The notes under the pieces: generated by a model
What the model saw: only the letters and a program-made list of their open reading frames with translations
What the model was told of the DNA's origin: nothing
Databases searched by the model: none
Source of the DNA: RPQJ01 sp041910015
GTDB taxonomy: Bacteria > Pseudomonadota > Gammaproteobacteria > Steroidobacterales > Steroidobacteraceae
Direction: 5' to 3'
Assembly (NCBI GenBank): GCA_041910015.1
Contig: JAYRRR010000133.1
Location: 1-64,000 of the forward strand
DNA length: 64,000 nt
In this document: piece by piece, positions 63,027-64,000 of the stretch
Numbering within the stretch: the stretch's first letter is position 1
Layout: each line of letters opens with the position of its first letter
Program-made: the position numbers and the translations under genes

Positions 63027-64000
63027 TAGCGCAGCTTGCCGGCCGCGCGCGGCAGGGTCGGCACGTATTCCACGCGCACCCTGCAGCCCTCGCCCACCCC
63101 TTCACGCACGATCGCCGCCAGGCGCTGCTGCAGAACAGAGTGTTCGGACTCCGCCACGTCCCGCGAGCTTTCGACGAGCACGACGCAGGCAGCGGCCTCC
63201 TCCTGCTGCAGCTGCATTTGTCGCACGAAGGCCAGCGCGCGATCCGTGTAAACGCTGCCGAGCCGCTCGAGCAGCGTGGTGGCGTGGGCCTGCGAACCGT
63301 CGACGCGCAGGACCCTGTCTGCCGCGCGCGCCTGCAGGTCCCGGAGCACGGGTTGCGGCAGGCCGCAACGACAACGGTCCGGGGCGATCCGGGCGCGATC
63401 GCCGACCCGGTAGCGGACCAGCGGCATGGCGGGGTTGTTGAGCGGCGTGGCGACCAGATCGCCAAGTTCCCCTGGCCCGAGACGCCGATCGCCGTCGAAC
63501 ACCTCGAGATACAGGTGCTCGGCATAGACGTGCAGTGACCCCGCCGGGCATTCGCCGGCGATGGCCCCGAGTTCCGTCGCGCCGTAGGAGTCGATCGCAC
63601 GGGACGCCAGGCAGGACTGGATCTCGTCGCGCTGGAAGCCGAACAACTGCTCGCCACCCACGCGGGCAAACGGCGCGAGCGGCTGCCCGATGCCGCGTTC
63701 GCGCAGGCGCCGGGCGAGATAGAACAACGCGGAAGGCGGCCCCGCGACGAGCGGCGGGCGCCGGCGCCGCAGGATGTCGATGGCCCGATCGACGGCCGCG
63801 TCGGATTCGAGCGCATGGACGCTACGCTGGTCGAGCAGCCAGTCGCGCAGAAGGTGACGGTCGTGCGACAGCCGCAGGGCACGGACGCCGATCGGCAAAC
63901 CGTGCCACAGCAGACCTCGGTAGCGATGCGCCCAGCCCCAGGTTTCGGCGTCCCTGGTCAGGACGATGCGGGCACGCCGTCCGGTGGAACCCGAAGTCCT
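62993..64000 (-). CDS. PaaK/CapK-like AMP-dependent ligase (partial, N-terminus beyond window)
   Basis: 335 residues are visible and the frame is open to the right edge. RTSGSTGRRARIVLTR at the edge is the adenylate-forming phosphate loop, and SYGATELGAIAGECP and VGDRARIAPDRCRCG, with a Cys pair, match phenylacetate-CoA ligase relatives. The CapK branch of this family lies in polysaccharide loci, in line with the neighbouring glycosyltransferase and sulfotransferase. An aryl-CoA ligase role is the alternative. Confidence 0.82.
   Translation of the reverse strand, partial: RTSGSTGRRARIVLTRDAETWGWAHRYRGLLWHGLPIGVRALRLSHDRHLLRDWLLDQRSVHALESDAAVDRAIDILRRRRPPLVAGPPSALFYLARRLRERGIGQPLAPFARVGGEQLFGFQRDEIQSCLASRAIDSYGATELGAIAGECPAGSLHVYAEHLYLEVFDGDRRLGPGELGDLVATPLNNPAMPLVRYRVGDRARIAPDRCRCGLPQPVLRDLQARAADRVLRVDGSQAHATTLLERLGSVYTDRALAFVRQMQLQQEEAAACVVLVESSRDVAESEHSVLQQRLAAIVREGVGEGCRVRVEYVPTLPRAAGKLRYYRRVAAPDVR

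Overview
The window is about 68% GC chromosomal DNA from a gammaproteobacterium, probably near Xanthomonadales, Nevskiales or Steroidobacterales. The evidence is the order thrS-infC-rpmI-rplT-pheS-pheT-ihfA-merR-tRNA-Pro, a lysC-lysA fusion, bifunctional hisB and hisIE, a TonB-ExbB-ExbD-ExbD-TPR cluster and a PA3496-type small protein. Nothing in the first 62 kb looks like a phage, CRISPR array or insertion sequence. Species cannot be fixed from the sequence alone.

Layout. Positions 1-5.3 kb hold nudJ, mnmA, acnA and a SIRT5-like sirtuin. Positions 5.4-10.3 kb hold a DUF3187 outer-membrane-like protein, msrPQ, an EamA permease and a FabH-type ketoacyl synthase. Positions 10.4-15.5 kb hold a TonB energy-transduction operon ending in a TPR protein, with a paralogous TPR gene facing it tail to tail. 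Positions 15.9-19.3 kb hold ilvD and an M17 peptidase. Positions 19.5-25.5 kb hold ilvC-leuA-leuC-leuD-leuB behind a leader that looks like a complete leucine attenuator. It is followed at 25.67 kb by an apparent free-standing small RNA. Positions 26.2-29.0 kb hold a decayed toxin fragment and, on the minus strand, metX-metB behind a clear SAM-I riboswitch with its own promoter. Positions 29.1-36.6 kb hold a TrpR-like regulator and the nine-gene histidine operon hisGDCBHAF-hisIE. Positions 36.6-45.5 kb hold an MFS permease, DUF3597, asd, the LysC-LysA fusion, a PA3496 protein, SAM hydrolase, a histidine phosphatase, a TerB/DUF697 protein and tRNA-Pro. Positions 45.5-53.0 kb hold the translation block and tRNA-Val. 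Positions 53.1-57.7 kb hold uvrB, an aspartate aminotransferase, tRNA-Asn and a secreted unknown. Positions 57.9-64 kb hold a sulfotransferase, a glycosyltransferase and a PaaK/CapK-like ligase (probably a surface-polysaccharide locus) interrupted by larC-larE-larB for the nickel-pincer cofactor.

How it works together. Branched-chain, histidine, methionine and aspartate-family synthesis are all present, and each has a different visible control: attenuation for Leu, a SAM riboswitch for Met, a TrpR-family repressor for His, and ACT domains on the aspartokinase for Lys. Several genes lack a canonical start codon where homology says they begin: hisF at AUU, infC at AUC, and the sirtuin with no canonical start at all. 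No wholly new multi-gene system was recognised. The least explained elements are the small RNA at 25.67 kb, the facing TPR paralogues, and the lar genes without larA.
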